Part shown: positions 46,687-59,100 of the stretch, one piece after another | Layout of the letters: the number at the start of each line of letters is the position of its first letter | Numbering within the stretch: position 1 is the stretch's first letter | Origin: Anaeramoeba ignava | Taxonomy: Eukaryota; Metamonada; Anaeramoebidae | Direction: 5' to 3' | NCBI GenBank assembly: GCA_028826165.1 | Contig: JAPDFW010000110.1 | Location: 122,290-186,289 of the forward strand | DNA: 64,000 bases | Made by a program: the position numbers and the translations under genes | Notes under the pieces: generated by a model | What the model was told of the DNA's origin: nothing | The model's input: the letters and a program-made list of their open reading frames with translations, nothing else | Databases searched by the model: none

Positions 46687-49600
46687 TTATTTACATCCAA
46701 TAAAATTTTTGGAATTTCTTTTTATCATTCTGAAATATAATCCAATAGAATAAACAATAAATCCAACACAAAGTGAAAAACTAAAATAATATAATCCATA
46801 TGATGTTTTTTTAGTTGATGAAACAAATGGAATAATTCCTCCAATTCCCCAAATTGATTGTGGTATTTTAAGACTTGAAATAATTGTAAGAAGTGTTAAC
46901 GATAATGTTTGAATATTATTTGCTCGAATTGAAATGAATGGTTTTAAAATAAGATGTGTAATCAAGAAAACAATACAAAATATTGTTGAAATTGTTGCAT
47001 TTGTTATTGGATTTGTTATATAAGCTTGAAATATCAAAAGAAGAACTTTCCAAATCATCATTAAAATTCCAAACCAATAAAATTTAGATCTAAATGGATT
47101 GTAAAAAATATTCAAAACACATATTTTATGAACAACTCTTTTGGATTTAAAAAGAATATAAAATAATGCGAATGGAAGAAGAGAAAGAACAACTGCAAGA
47201 AAAATGAGGAATTTTTGAATTGGATTATAACAAACTAATTCAGGATAAAGAAATAATCTTTTTTGATTTGTGTTTGGAAGAATTCCAAGAACTAAACAAG
47301 ATGTTAAATTAAAAACAACATCAAGAACAACAGGATAAGTAAGAAAAAGAAGAGTAGCAACAGTAATGTTTATTCTAGTCAAGAGAGGTCTTGAAACATA
47401 ACTAACACGATTAACTTCAGCAATAAAATTTGATTTTAGAAATCCAATTCGAGTTTTTTTGATTAGGAGTATTATCTTCTTCAGAAATATCAGTTGGTGT
47501 TCTTATAAGAGTATCAGTAAGAATAGGAGAAGAAGAGATGGTTTCAGAAAGGTAAATTTCATTCTGTTCCGCAGGATGCCATTTGGCTTGATCGAACTGC
47601 AAATGAACTACTTGTTCTGTTTTTGTGCTTTTCATTTGAGATGATCCTCTGTGATTTTGGGAATTGAAATTAGCTTGTTCTTTCCCTCTTTGATGATTAT
47701 TATCTGATGTGTTTTTTCCTGAATCTTCTAGTGAAAATGATTTTGCTTCATTTTCTAATAGTTTGAGTTCATCAGGTGAACTTTGTCCATTGGAATTATC
47801 AATATATTCTCGTACATAATTTTTGTAATCTTTGTAATCGTCGTCTGCTTTAGAATCTGTATTTGTATCTGAATCTGTATCTGTTGGCGTTCCAGTTATT
47901 TCAAACATATTTTGTTTTCGAAGCTTTTGATGCTTGAATAAAACAATAATGTAAATAAAACATGCAAGTAATATTGTTGAAAATGGTCCAATTAATCGCA
48001 TTAATAATTTTTGAATTGAATTGATTGAACTTGATGATGGGCATTCTCCAAAATTGTAGAAAATAGGGAGATAAGCTTGAAGATTGAAAATATCAGAAAA
48101 TGAAAGAAGAAACATCCAAAAAAAATCTTTTTTTTTAGATTCCATACTTGGTAATACAATTCGAAGAATTTGGAAAAAAAATGTAAAAATATGGAAATTT
48201 GCAGTTGATCCATGTTGGATTTTAAGGAAACTCCAAACAATCCAAATTGCTTTTGGAATTAAAAGTAAAATATAAATTCCAACTTGATCTTGGCAATCTT
48301 TTAATGGTTTGCAAACTTCTCCAGGCATTAATGTTTCAGTATAATTATCTTCACATTGAGAACATAATATTCCTTTTCGATTGTTGTAACATTCATTATA
48401 AAGTAAAAGTGTTGTGTTTTCAATACTTGGAGCTGAGCAGAAATTAGGTGGACATGGAAAAAATTTGATTATTCCATTTTCTTGTTCAATTCCATTAAAT
48501 CCAAGTTTAGAATAAATTGCTGCACTTCCTTTGCATAATCCTTCTTGTGGACAATCAAAACATTGTTGAATTCCCATGTGATTTGTTCCTTTCTGGAGTG
48601 AATAAGTACCAACAGGACAAGGTAAACATTGTATTTTCATTAATTCTTTGTATTTATTAACTAGTGTTTGTGGAGATGTAATTGATTTGTTGTAATCATC
48701 ACCTTGAGCACAATAGAAATCAAAATTAGTAAATATAGGAGAAGTTGAAGTCAAGAAAAAAAGAACAGAATCATAAGGCTTAGCAATACTCCATTCATTT
48801 CCTTCTAATGAAATTTGACCGATTGACATGAAGAAAATTTCAGAACCAACAGTTGCATCATTTGCTCCAAATTTTGTGTTTGAAGATGAAAAACTATTGA
48901 TATCTCTCAAATAGAAACCTGCTCCTTGAAGTGCTTGATTATTATCTATTGTGTTATTTTGAGTATATGCTAATATTGGTGCATGAATATAACAAGCTCC
49001 TCCATTTTCTCCAATATTATATATAAATTGATTATTCAAAATATAAAGTTGGTTTGCAATGTCTTGTCCTTCAGTCATGTATTCTAAATTGTCTAATCCA
49101 ATAGCAATACCTCCACTGTATCCAATATTCCCGCTAATAAAATTATTGCTAATTTGGATATATGTATTGTTGAGGAATTCATTGTATTTTGCAGCAAATC
49201 CGCCAGCTACTTCTCTTCCATGATTGTTTGTGATATAATTTGAATCAACAAGTAAATTGAGATTATTGCATTCTGAAAAATAAACCATTCCAATTCCTCC
49301 AAAAGATGATCCATCATTGGTAGTGATATTGTTTTGTTTGAATTCAAAACTTGCATTGTAGTTTTCCTCAATTGATTTAACAAGTATAGCTCCAGAAGCA
49401 GATCCAAGATTATTATAAAAATTATTTTGATTAATTTGGGATATTGTGTCATTAAAAGATTCCAAATAATATATTTCTAAACCACCAGATTCACCACTAT
49501 TTCCACTTATACTATTTTGAGAAAAATCAATAAAAACAGGAGAAACAGAAACATTTCTCAAAACAATTGAGATTGCACCACCTCCGTTATTAGGATTTGT

Positions 49601-50191
49601 GTTATTAAAAAAACTAGAGTCTTGAATTAAAACATTTGGAGAATCTTCAATAAGAACAGCGCCAGCAAAAACATTACCATTAACAGCGCCTAAAACAACT
49701 TGATTATAACTAAATATGCAATTTTTGATTGTAATATTTGCATTTCTAACAGTTATAGCAGGTCCTCCGTTTCCTTGAAATTTGGAAGACATCAATAAAC
49801 CGTTTCTAATTTCTATATTTTCCAAATAAACATCATCAAGTCCATTAAAACCAAAACCGAATGTTGATCCACCACAATCAATGATAACATTTCCACCAAT
49901 TCCTTTTATTGCGATTCCTTTGTTTGTCCACCAATTACAATTGAGAAAACTGTATTCACCACTATAAACATATATTTCATCTCCTGAAACGCATTTATTA
50001 ACGGCTCTTGGTATAAGATCGCATAATTTACTTCCGTCACTGAAGTCACAATCGCTACTTTTTCCATCAACTGATACAAATATTTTTGCTGTTGAAACTT
50101 TTCCAATTAATGTTGTTATGATTATTCCAATTAATATTTGAATTAAAATATTATTTTGTATTTTTTTAAGTGTTTTTTTAATTTTAATCAT
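46687..50191 (-). CDS. Beta-helix, Cys-rich, multi-pass membrane protein, copy 2 (one frame break)
   Basis: A tandem paralog of the preceding gene, about 1,167 residues when one extra base at 47461 is ignored. Without that correction it ends after 924 residues (WISKIKFYC) and loses the last six membrane helices, which continue at 46687-47382 (TRINITVATLLFLTYPVV). Domains match copy 1: signal peptide, beta-helix, Cys-rich region with CLPCPVGTYS, then helices. The linker has TDTDSDTNTDSKADDD instead of the shorter copy 1 version. Divergence from copy 1 is patchy: long blocks are identical while short segments such as AAKYNEFLNNTYIQISNNF differ strongly. Confidence 0.8.
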
Positions 50192-52089
50192 TTTAAAAAA
50201 TTAATAGAAAAGATTTTGAAATAAGGAAAAAGAAGAAACAAAAAATGAAAAAAAAAATAATTTTTGATTTTATTAATTTTAATTTTATTTTGGTTTTGTT
50301 TTTAGGGGTTTTTTTATTTATTTTTTTTTGGTGATTTGGATAAATTTTTAATTTTTAATTTGGATATTTTTTTCATCAAAAATTTAAAAAATTTATTTTT
50401 TGATTTTTAATTTAATTTTTGAATAACAAAAAGAAAAATTTTTCTTTATTGATTTTTTGATTTAATTTAAAATTTAATTTAATTTAATTTTTAAATTTAA
50501 TTTAAAATTTAATTTTTAATTTAAATATTTAATTTTAATTTAATTTAAATATTTGATTTAATTTAATTTAATTTAATTTAATTTAATTTAATTTAATTTA
50601 ATTTAATTTAATTTAATTTAATTTAAATTTAATTTAATTTAATTTAATTTTAAATATTTAATTTAATTTAATTTAATTTAATTTAATTTAATTTAATTTA
50701 ATTTAATTTAAATATTTAATTTAATTTAATTTAATTTAAAATATTTAATTTGATTTAATTTAATTTTTAATTTAATTTAATTTAATTTGATTTAATTTTT
50801 AAATATTTGAATTTGATTTAATTTGATTTAATTTAAATATTTGAGTTTAATTTGATTTAAATTTAATTTAATTTAATTTAATTTGATTTAATTTGATTTA
50901 ATTTAAATAATTTGATTTAATTTTTAATTTAATTTAAAAATATTTGATTTAATTTAATTTAAATATTTGATTTAATTTAATTTAATTTAATTTAATTTAA
51001 TTTAAATATTTGATTTAAATTAATTTAATTTAATTTAATTTGATTTAATTTAATTTAAAATAATTTAATTTAATTTAAATATTTAATTTGATTTAATTTA
51101 ATTTAATTTAAATATTTGATTTGATTTAATTAATTTAATTTGAGAATTTAATTTAAATATTTAATTTGATTAATTTAATTTTAATTTATTTGATAAAATA
51201 TTTGATTTAATTTAATTTAATTTAAGTTTAATTTTAAGTTTAATTTAATTTAATTTAAATATTTGATTTAATTTAATTTAAATATTTGATTTAATTTGAA
51301 TATTTGATTTAATTTAATTTAAATATTTGATTTAATTTAATTTAAATATTTGATTTAATTTAATTTAAATATTTGATTTAATTTAATTTGATTTAATTTA
51401 AATTTAAATATTGATTTAAATATTTAATTTAAATATTTGATTTTAAATATTTAATTTAAATATTTGATTTGATTTAATTTAAATAATTTTAATTTAATTT
51501 AATTTGATTTAATTTAATTTAATTTGATTTAATTTAAATTTAATTTAATTTAATTTAATTTAATTTAATTTAAATATTTATTTAATTTAATTTAATTTAA
51601 TTTAATTTAATTTAATTTAAATATTTAATTTGATTTAATTTAATTTAATTTGATTTAATTTAATTTAGTTTAATTTAATTTAATTTAATTTAATTTGATT
51701 TAAATATTTAATTTGATTTAATTTAAATTATTTGATTTGATTTAATTTGATTTAATTTAATTTAATTTAATTTGATTTAATTTAAATTAATTTAATTTAA
51801 TTTAATTTAAATATTTTATTTGATTTGATTTAATTTAAATTTAATTTTTAAATATTTGATTTGATTTAATTTGATTTAGTTTAATTTGATTTTAAATATT
51901 TGATTTGATTTAATTTAAATATTTGATTTGATTTGATTTAGTTTGATTTAAATTTGAAAAGTAAAAAGAAAATTTTTTTAATTTTAAGTAAAAAGAAAAT
52001 TTTTTAATTTTAATTTTTCATTTTTTTCTTTTTTCATTTTTTTCTTTTTTCATTTTCTTATTTAAGTAATTAAAATCAAAGTTCTAAAA
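50192..52089. repeat. Intergenic (AATTT)n pentamer satellite
   Basis: From about 50455 to 51955 the sequence is TAATT/AATTT pentamer with GATTT and AATATTT variants. The flanks (50192-50450 and 51960-52089) are T/A-rich and probably hold the promoters of the divergent beta-helix and ankyrin-RhoGEF genes. No open frame of protein character is seen. Confidence 0.85.
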
Positions 52090-55000
52090 ATGGAATATAA
52101 AAAATTGTTTGAGTTTTGCAAAGAAAAAAATTACGAAAAAATATACAAACTTTTCAAACTAGTGAAAATAATAACAGATTTTCAAACAAATGGAATAACA
52201 CCATTATATTATTCAAGTGAACAAGGATATTGTTCAATATGTGAATTATTATTAGCAAATGGAGCAGATCCAAATTCACAAAACATTGAAGAAAAAACTC
52301 CACTTCATGCTGCTTGTTTAGGAGAACAAGAACATATTGTTGATTTGCTTCTTAAATTTGGAGCTGATCCTCATAAAATTGATATTCATGGTGTTTCTCC
52401 TATTGATTTTTGTAAATCCAGTTCTTATTGGAATATTTTGAGATTGTTAGATCCAGATTATGAAAATATTCCTCAAGAAGATTCTAAAAGTTAATTTTAA
52501 TTTTATAATTTGAATTTAATTTTATAATTGAATTTTATTTTATAATTGAATTTTAATTTTATTTTAATTTTATAAATTGAATTTAATTTTATAATTGAAT
52601 TTTATTTTATAATTGAATTTTAATTTTATAAATTGAATTTAATTTTATAAATTTAATTTTAATTTTATAAATTAATTTTATAATTTGAATTGAATTTTAA
52701 ATTAAAATTTTTTTCCGATTTTAATTTTGATTCTAATTTTGATTCTAATTTTAATAATTTCAAAAAAAAAAAAAAAGTACGCAAACAAAAACAGGAGGAA
52801 ATCTTCAAAGAAATCATTTCCAATAACGTATCAGCTATTCGGAAAATGATAAAAAACAAAGAAATGCGAAGATTAATGCACAAACAAGATTCAATAAACG
52901 GAATCACTCCGCTCATAGCAGCAGTGCAAACGGAGGGGAAAGAAATAGTGAAGACACTAATAGAAATAGGGGTGAATCTGAATCAAGAAACAACAGACGG
53001 ACAATTAGCTATTTTCGAGGCTTTGAAACTGAAAAAAACAGCAATAGCAGAATTACTTATAACAAATGGAAGCAAAATGGACTTAATGGGAAATGAGGGC
53101 GATTTTCCGCTCCACACAGCAATCAAGTTAGATAAATACAAGCTGATCAAACTCATGGTCGAACACGGAGCCGATCCGACGAAACAGAACAGAGACGGAT
53201 TGACTCCGATCCACATCTGTGTTGAGAAAAAATCTACGAAAATGCTCGAATTGCTCCATAATTTAAAAGCAAAAATGGGGGTCCAGGACAGCAAAAGAAG
53301 AACGGCGCTGATGTACCACATTCAGCGATGGATCCAGCGAATGGAAACACAGGGCAGGAATGCAAAGGAGGAGCAGCACGATCAAGCAATAATGAAGTGG
53401 CTTGTGGATCATGTTGATCCAAATATCCCCGACGAGGACAACAGCACAGTACTGCATGCCCTGGTGAAAAGCGCGCAGACAAGCATCCTCAGCGATTTCC
53501 TGCGCGCAGTCAAGCAAGCGCACAAACACGTCAAGATAGAATCGTGGAACGAAATACCTCTTTTGCATCTAGCTGTCTTGTATTCCGGCGGTGTTGACAT
53601 GATTGAGCTGTTAATGTCGCACAATGTATCCGCAGAACAACGCGACATTGACGGCAATGACCTTCTACATGTGGCAGTGAAAAAAAGCAACATTGACGTT
53701 ATCCGCTATTGCATCGAAAAACTTCAGCTAGATCCACTGAGAGTCAACGAAAACAAGGACACAACACTCCATTCAGCAATGGAAAAAGGGGATCCTGTTG
53801 TTTTGGCTGAACTTGTCAAATATCACACTGACGTTAACAAGGCGAACAAAAGTGGCATTCTCCCCATTCATTTGGCTGCTGCACGGGGATACATGCTCTG
53901 CCTTCAGTATCTTCTTGATCTGGGCGCAAGCATCAACGCGGTAACACAAGACAAGCAGACCCCGCTTGAGCTTGCCTTGGCCAACGGGCACAGAAAAACA
54001 GCTGCGCTTCTCGTTGAAAGGGGCGCACCTTCAAGACTGCATTTTCTAATAGCAATCAACCGCGAAAATCTTATAAAAGAGTGTCTAGACGCAGGGTTCT
54101 ACGGAGAAATCTTCGACCACAATTGCGTTTCTGCTCTCCATTTCGCTGTACAAAAAGCAAATCCAAATATCGTTGATCTTGTTGCAAAATCTTGTTTTTC
54201 GGTGGATTTCAATTATGTCCGCTCACAAGAAATCATGCGAAATGCAATTGCGGACATTTTTAACACTCTCAAAACAGCCGTTGAGTTTTCAGACAAGACA
54301 GAAATTCTAATGACACAGCCACAGGCAGGGATATACACCCCATTGCAATACGCCGCCGAGCTTGGCAACATCGAGATTTGCCGCGTGCTTCTGGATAACC
54401 AAGCGCGGATTATTGATTTCCCGCCGTGCGAAAACCCGTACGAAATTGCCGAGCGCGCGGGTCACGAGGATTGCGCACGTTTTCTGCAAGGAGAGTTCAA
54501 GCGACGCACTGCCGCGCAAGAGCTTCTTGATACAGAGATAAAGTACCAGAAGATCCTTTTCGCATTGCTTCAGTTTATTGTCATGCCTGTCAATTCCCGG
54601 CGACTCATCTCGAAAACCGAAATGTCCCGAATTTTCCTGAATTTGGATCGTCTTTATGCTTCCTCAGTGCATTTTCTGAAGCTTCTTAAACAGGATATTT
54701 CCGCATGGAAAATAACCACAGGAATCGGTACCGCTGTCTCGGCGCTCCCGAATCTCCTCCATCCCTACAAGGAATACACTGTAGAACTCTCATCCGCACT
54801 CGAATTTCTCCAGGAAAAAATGAACACTGTCCCGCCCTTTGCAAATGTTGTCGAGGCTGGTCTCAAGGACCCAGACTTCCGCAGCTTGGATATCCGTTCT
54901 GTTCTCCAGCAGCCAATGTCCCGCATGGCTCAATACTCCCTTCTTCTCAAAGCCTGTCTGAAACGCACATCTTCTGCTCACTCAGATCATCAGCCTCTTC

Positions 55001-55989
55001 TCGACGCCCTTGAAAAAGTCATGAACTTCAACTCCAGAGTCAACACAGAGAAACACACCCACGATGCCCGCTCAACACTCGAGAAGATCGATTCTGAGAT
55101 GTCATGTTTTGGTCTATCTCCCTCCCATTTGCGTGAGCTCGTGTTCAAAGACCAACTCTTCGTCTCCATTCTTCCTTCCTCAAAAATTTCACATCTACAT
55201 GACACCATCTCTTGTGTAGACAATCCCTTCCTCGGTCTCTCCTTCCAATCCCCGATCAGCTTCGATGAGCCCTTTCCCTTTCTCTCTGCAAACTTCGATC
55301 TCATCAACTCCCTCACAAACACCCCCTCTCAGTCCAAAGTCATCATGGTTTTCAACGACATCCTCCTCATATGCTCGCTTGTCGACTCCCAAATCTCAAT
55401 AGAATTCTCTTTTCCAATACCATCCGTCTTTGTTGATATCTTGCCCCCGAATGATGCTCAACAACTCTTCCCAAATCTCAAGCCCCACAAATATTCCTTC
55501 AAGCTCATCACTCCAATCGCCATCTTTCTTATCAGTTCAGACCACATGTCTGCTTGCCCCCAATTGATCATAAAAGAAACTACCAAGTTCCAGGACTTCT
55601 TCGTCCTCTCTTCCCGATATTCTGAAGAGAAATACTTCCGCGAGATCAGCTCCCGTTTTACAAACCAAAAGCACTTCTCTCATTCCCGCAAGGCTCTCAG
55701 AATAGATACAGAGGACTTGCTTCTCAACTTCAACCCAAAAGATTCCCTCAATCTCGATGACGAACTACAACTTTACCAAGTTATATGCTTTGTTCGTCTT
55801 GATGATACTGTTCTCAAACTCAAATTCATCTCAATTAACTCCTCTTCCTTTCGTCTCCAAAAAGATATTGCAATCCAATTGTCTGTTATTTTTGATTCCA
55901 CAATCCCAAAAGAGAACTACAGAATTATTATGCGTCCTTTTGATATTTTAGGATCTGGTCTTGAAATATTGGATTTACAAAACTATTGA
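52090..55989 (+). CDS. Ankyrin-RhoGEF-PH protein, two exons
   Basis: Exons 52090-52489 and 52778-55989 agree in phase (split Ile codon) and give about 1,203 residues. Ankyrin repeats fill roughly 1-640 (GITPLYYSSEQGYCSICELL, KTPLHAACLGEQEHIVDLLL, GDFPLHTAIKLDKYKLIKLM, GILPIHLAAARGYMLCLQYL). A Dbl-homology domain follows (about 680-880: EIKYQKILFALLQFI, MSRIFLNLDRLYASSVHFL and the diagnostic QPMSRMAQYSLLLKACLKRT), then a likely PH domain (SKVIMVFNDILLICSL). It should activate a Rho-family GTPase. The second exon's first in-frame ATG is late and its 5' end is poly-A, which supports splicing to 52090. Base composition is strikingly GC-rich in the centre (about 53200-55700) compared with every neighbour. 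Confidence 0.86.
52490..52777. repeat. Intron with AATTTAATTTTATAATTG-type repeat
   Basis: Between a GTTAAT donor and a poly-A/AG acceptor. It contains several copies of an 18-30-base unit around TTTATAATTGAATTT and ends in GATTCTAATTTT repeats. Confidence 0.75.
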
Positions 55990-56108
55990 AATGATTCATT
56001 TAATAAATAAATAAAAAAAAAATTTTTTTTTAATAATAAATTTTCTTTATTTAAAGAAAAGATAAAAAAGATTTGATGATAAAAAAAAAAAAAAAAATCT
56101 CTTGTTGT

Positions 56109-59100
56109 TCAATTTTGATCGTTTGATTTCTCTTTCTTGGATGATTCGCTATCAATCTCAATAGTATTATAACTATCAACATCACTATTATTTTTTTCTT
56201 CAAAAGATATATCGTCATTTATTCCATCAGAATCAACAAGCAAATCAATTCCATCACTTGAATCTATATTAACTTTTTTTGCTTTTTCTTTTTCTTTCTC
56301 TTTCTTTAATTCTCTTTCATATTCAGATTTAGTCACTTCCATATCAATCTCAAATAAATAAGTGTATCCAGATTTAAATGTAGTCAACCAATATTCATGT
56401 TCATGATTCAATGATTCTCGATCTCCAAACATTTCCACATAATGCATATTAGAAGGTAGATTTGGCGGATTTGAATATAAAATGACATAAATCTTTAAAA
56501 TCAAAAATTAAAATCTAAATCAATAAAATCAAAAAATTTAATAATAATATTTACAACAATGGGAAATATTAAATCTGCTCCAATTTCTGTAATCCCATTA
56601 AACTCCAAAATATTGAAAATAATCTTCGCGCAATGTGCAAGAACCAAAATTTTCAAAGATGGTGTCTTGTAATGGTTCAATGTTTTCAATTCTTCAAATT
56701 CATTAAAAAAAAAAATATAAATAAAAATAATAATTTCAATTTGTTTGCAAAAAATACCTTCAATTGCTAAAGACCACATATCAGTACTCCAAAATTGTTC
56801 TGGAATATGAAGAATTGTTGGTGTTAAATACTTTTTCACTTTATTGATTTTATTACTGAATAAAATATCCTCTTTTTCATAAGAATTTTTTAAACATTTT
56901 GGATAAAATATTCTAATTAAATTAAATTAAATTGAATTGAATTAAATTAAATTAAATATTTTTTATAATAAAAATGTAATGTACTCGTCATAAATATCTA
57001 CAAAAACATGATTTTCAATTGAAATTGAAAGAATATTATAAGCATTCGAAAAAATTGTAAAACTTAAATCCGCTCTTAAACATTTTTGGATCGTATCAAA
57101 GAAATCTGCAATTTTTTTTATTAAGTCTTGTTTGCTATAAGCATTTTGAAGTTTTTCAGATTCGTTTTTCAATCTTTCATTATATTTGATAACAAACGAT
57201 CGACTTGCCCAAGATTGAATAAATTGTTCAAAAAAATTCATTCTCATTTCTGATTGCTCAACTAACTCTCTTAATCGATTAGCAATTCCCAAGTGTCTAT
57301 TTTTTTCCTTATTCATCTTTTCCAATTTGGTTAATCTTTCTGTATAATTCTGATAAATAAATAAATAAATAAATATTTAGATAAATAAATAAATAAATAG
57401 ATAAATATTTAATTACTTGTTTTAAAAGAACAAGAAAAAAATTGTAAATGTTTTCGTTTTCTTGTTGTGGTCTTTTTTTGATTGTTCGAATTGTTGAATC
57501 TAACAAACAAAATACTTCATATGAACTACGACCTAAACTTTTCTAAATATTCATTCCAAATCAAAAAACAAAAATAATTATGATTAAATGTATCAAAAAA
57601 ATTTTTCTTTCTTGTTTTTGATTTTTTTGATTCAAACTTCTTTTTCAATCTCTAAAATTTCAAGTAATGATTTCTCTTTGTATTCGTTTAAATTTTCAAA
57701 TTGAATTAAACACAATGTCTGTCTTAATTTTTTCTCAATTTGCTCATGCAGAACTGATAATTCAACATCTGTTTTGTTAAAAGAAACAGGATTCACAAGA
57801 TATAAAGGTCGATAATTGCTTGATCTCGAAAAAAAAGATTTTCCTCTGAATTCTGTTTTTTCTTTGAATAATTTCATGTTTGGGACTTGAGGCAAAAAAG
57901 ATTCAAAAGAAAATTCAAAATATTTGTTCTGTTTTGCTGGTATTAATTCTGGAGGTTTTCCAATCTGGAAAATATGTTTAATAGCTGGAAATGCTAAATG
58001 AGAATGATTTTTAATATTGTTTTGTAAAGTAGTTCCGTAATCAAATAATAGTTTATGAAGAGCAAATAAATCATTAGGTGTCACTAATGATGATTTCAAT
58101 ATTGGTTTTGTTTCAAAAAAGAAATCATCCTATTCATTTTAAATTTTGCAAATTTTTTAAATTTTTTATAAAAAAATGGAAGTGTTTCTTTTTCATGTTT
58201 TCATACTTTTTCTCCATCATTTTCTTCAGTGTCATGTTGTTTCAATTTATCAATAACATTCCCAACAAGAACAAAAAATTTTGAAAGAGAAAGACCTAAA
58301 TTAGTGAGTTCGGGAAACATTTTTTGAATAGAACTTCTTGGATCGTTTTTTGTTGAGCATAAACTAAGAAGAATTTTTGCAATCTTATCAAATCAAATAA
58401 GAAAAATATTTTTTGGAATTTTTGATAAATTAATTAATAAACTAATATTACTTGTTGAAAAATGGCTCTATGATTTTCCATAATTGGAATATCATCAATA
58501 ATTCCATAACGTTCTATAAAAAAATTAAAATTAAAATTGAAATTAAAATTAAAATGAAAATTACAAACTATTTTTTTTGAAAATTAATATTTTATTAATT
58601 TTTCTTTTCTTTAATATTTTGTAATACCCTGGAGTAATCAAAGCAGGATTAATTAATCTAACAAGTAAAAAACCTGAAATAATTTTATCTTGATCCTTTT
58701 CTCTTTTAAATTTATGGCAATAACTTTTCAAAAATGATTAAGAAAAACAAATTTTTTTTTTCAATAAATTTTTCTTATAATTTTTTCTTATAATTTTCTC
58801 AATAATTTTTATATAATTTTTTCAATAATTTTCTCAATAATTTTTTCTATAATTTTTTCAATAATTTTTTATATAATTTTTTATATAATTTTTTCTATAA
58901 TTTTTTCAATAATTTTTTCTATAATTTTTATATAATTTTTATATAATTTTCTCAATAATTTTTTCTATAATTTTTTTAATAATTTTTTCAATAATTTTTT
59001 ACCTAATAATTTTCTTGGTAATAAATCTAATTCCATAAGGTAATAATGGTACTTTTTTTTCTAAAGATTGAAGTAAAGATGTTGTAATTGAAATTATTTT

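Noticed and set aside
53162..55400. Many minus-strand frames across the GC-rich RhoGEF gene
   Set aside because: High GC removes chance stops. The plus frame carries clear ankyrin and DH motifs; the minus frames carry none.
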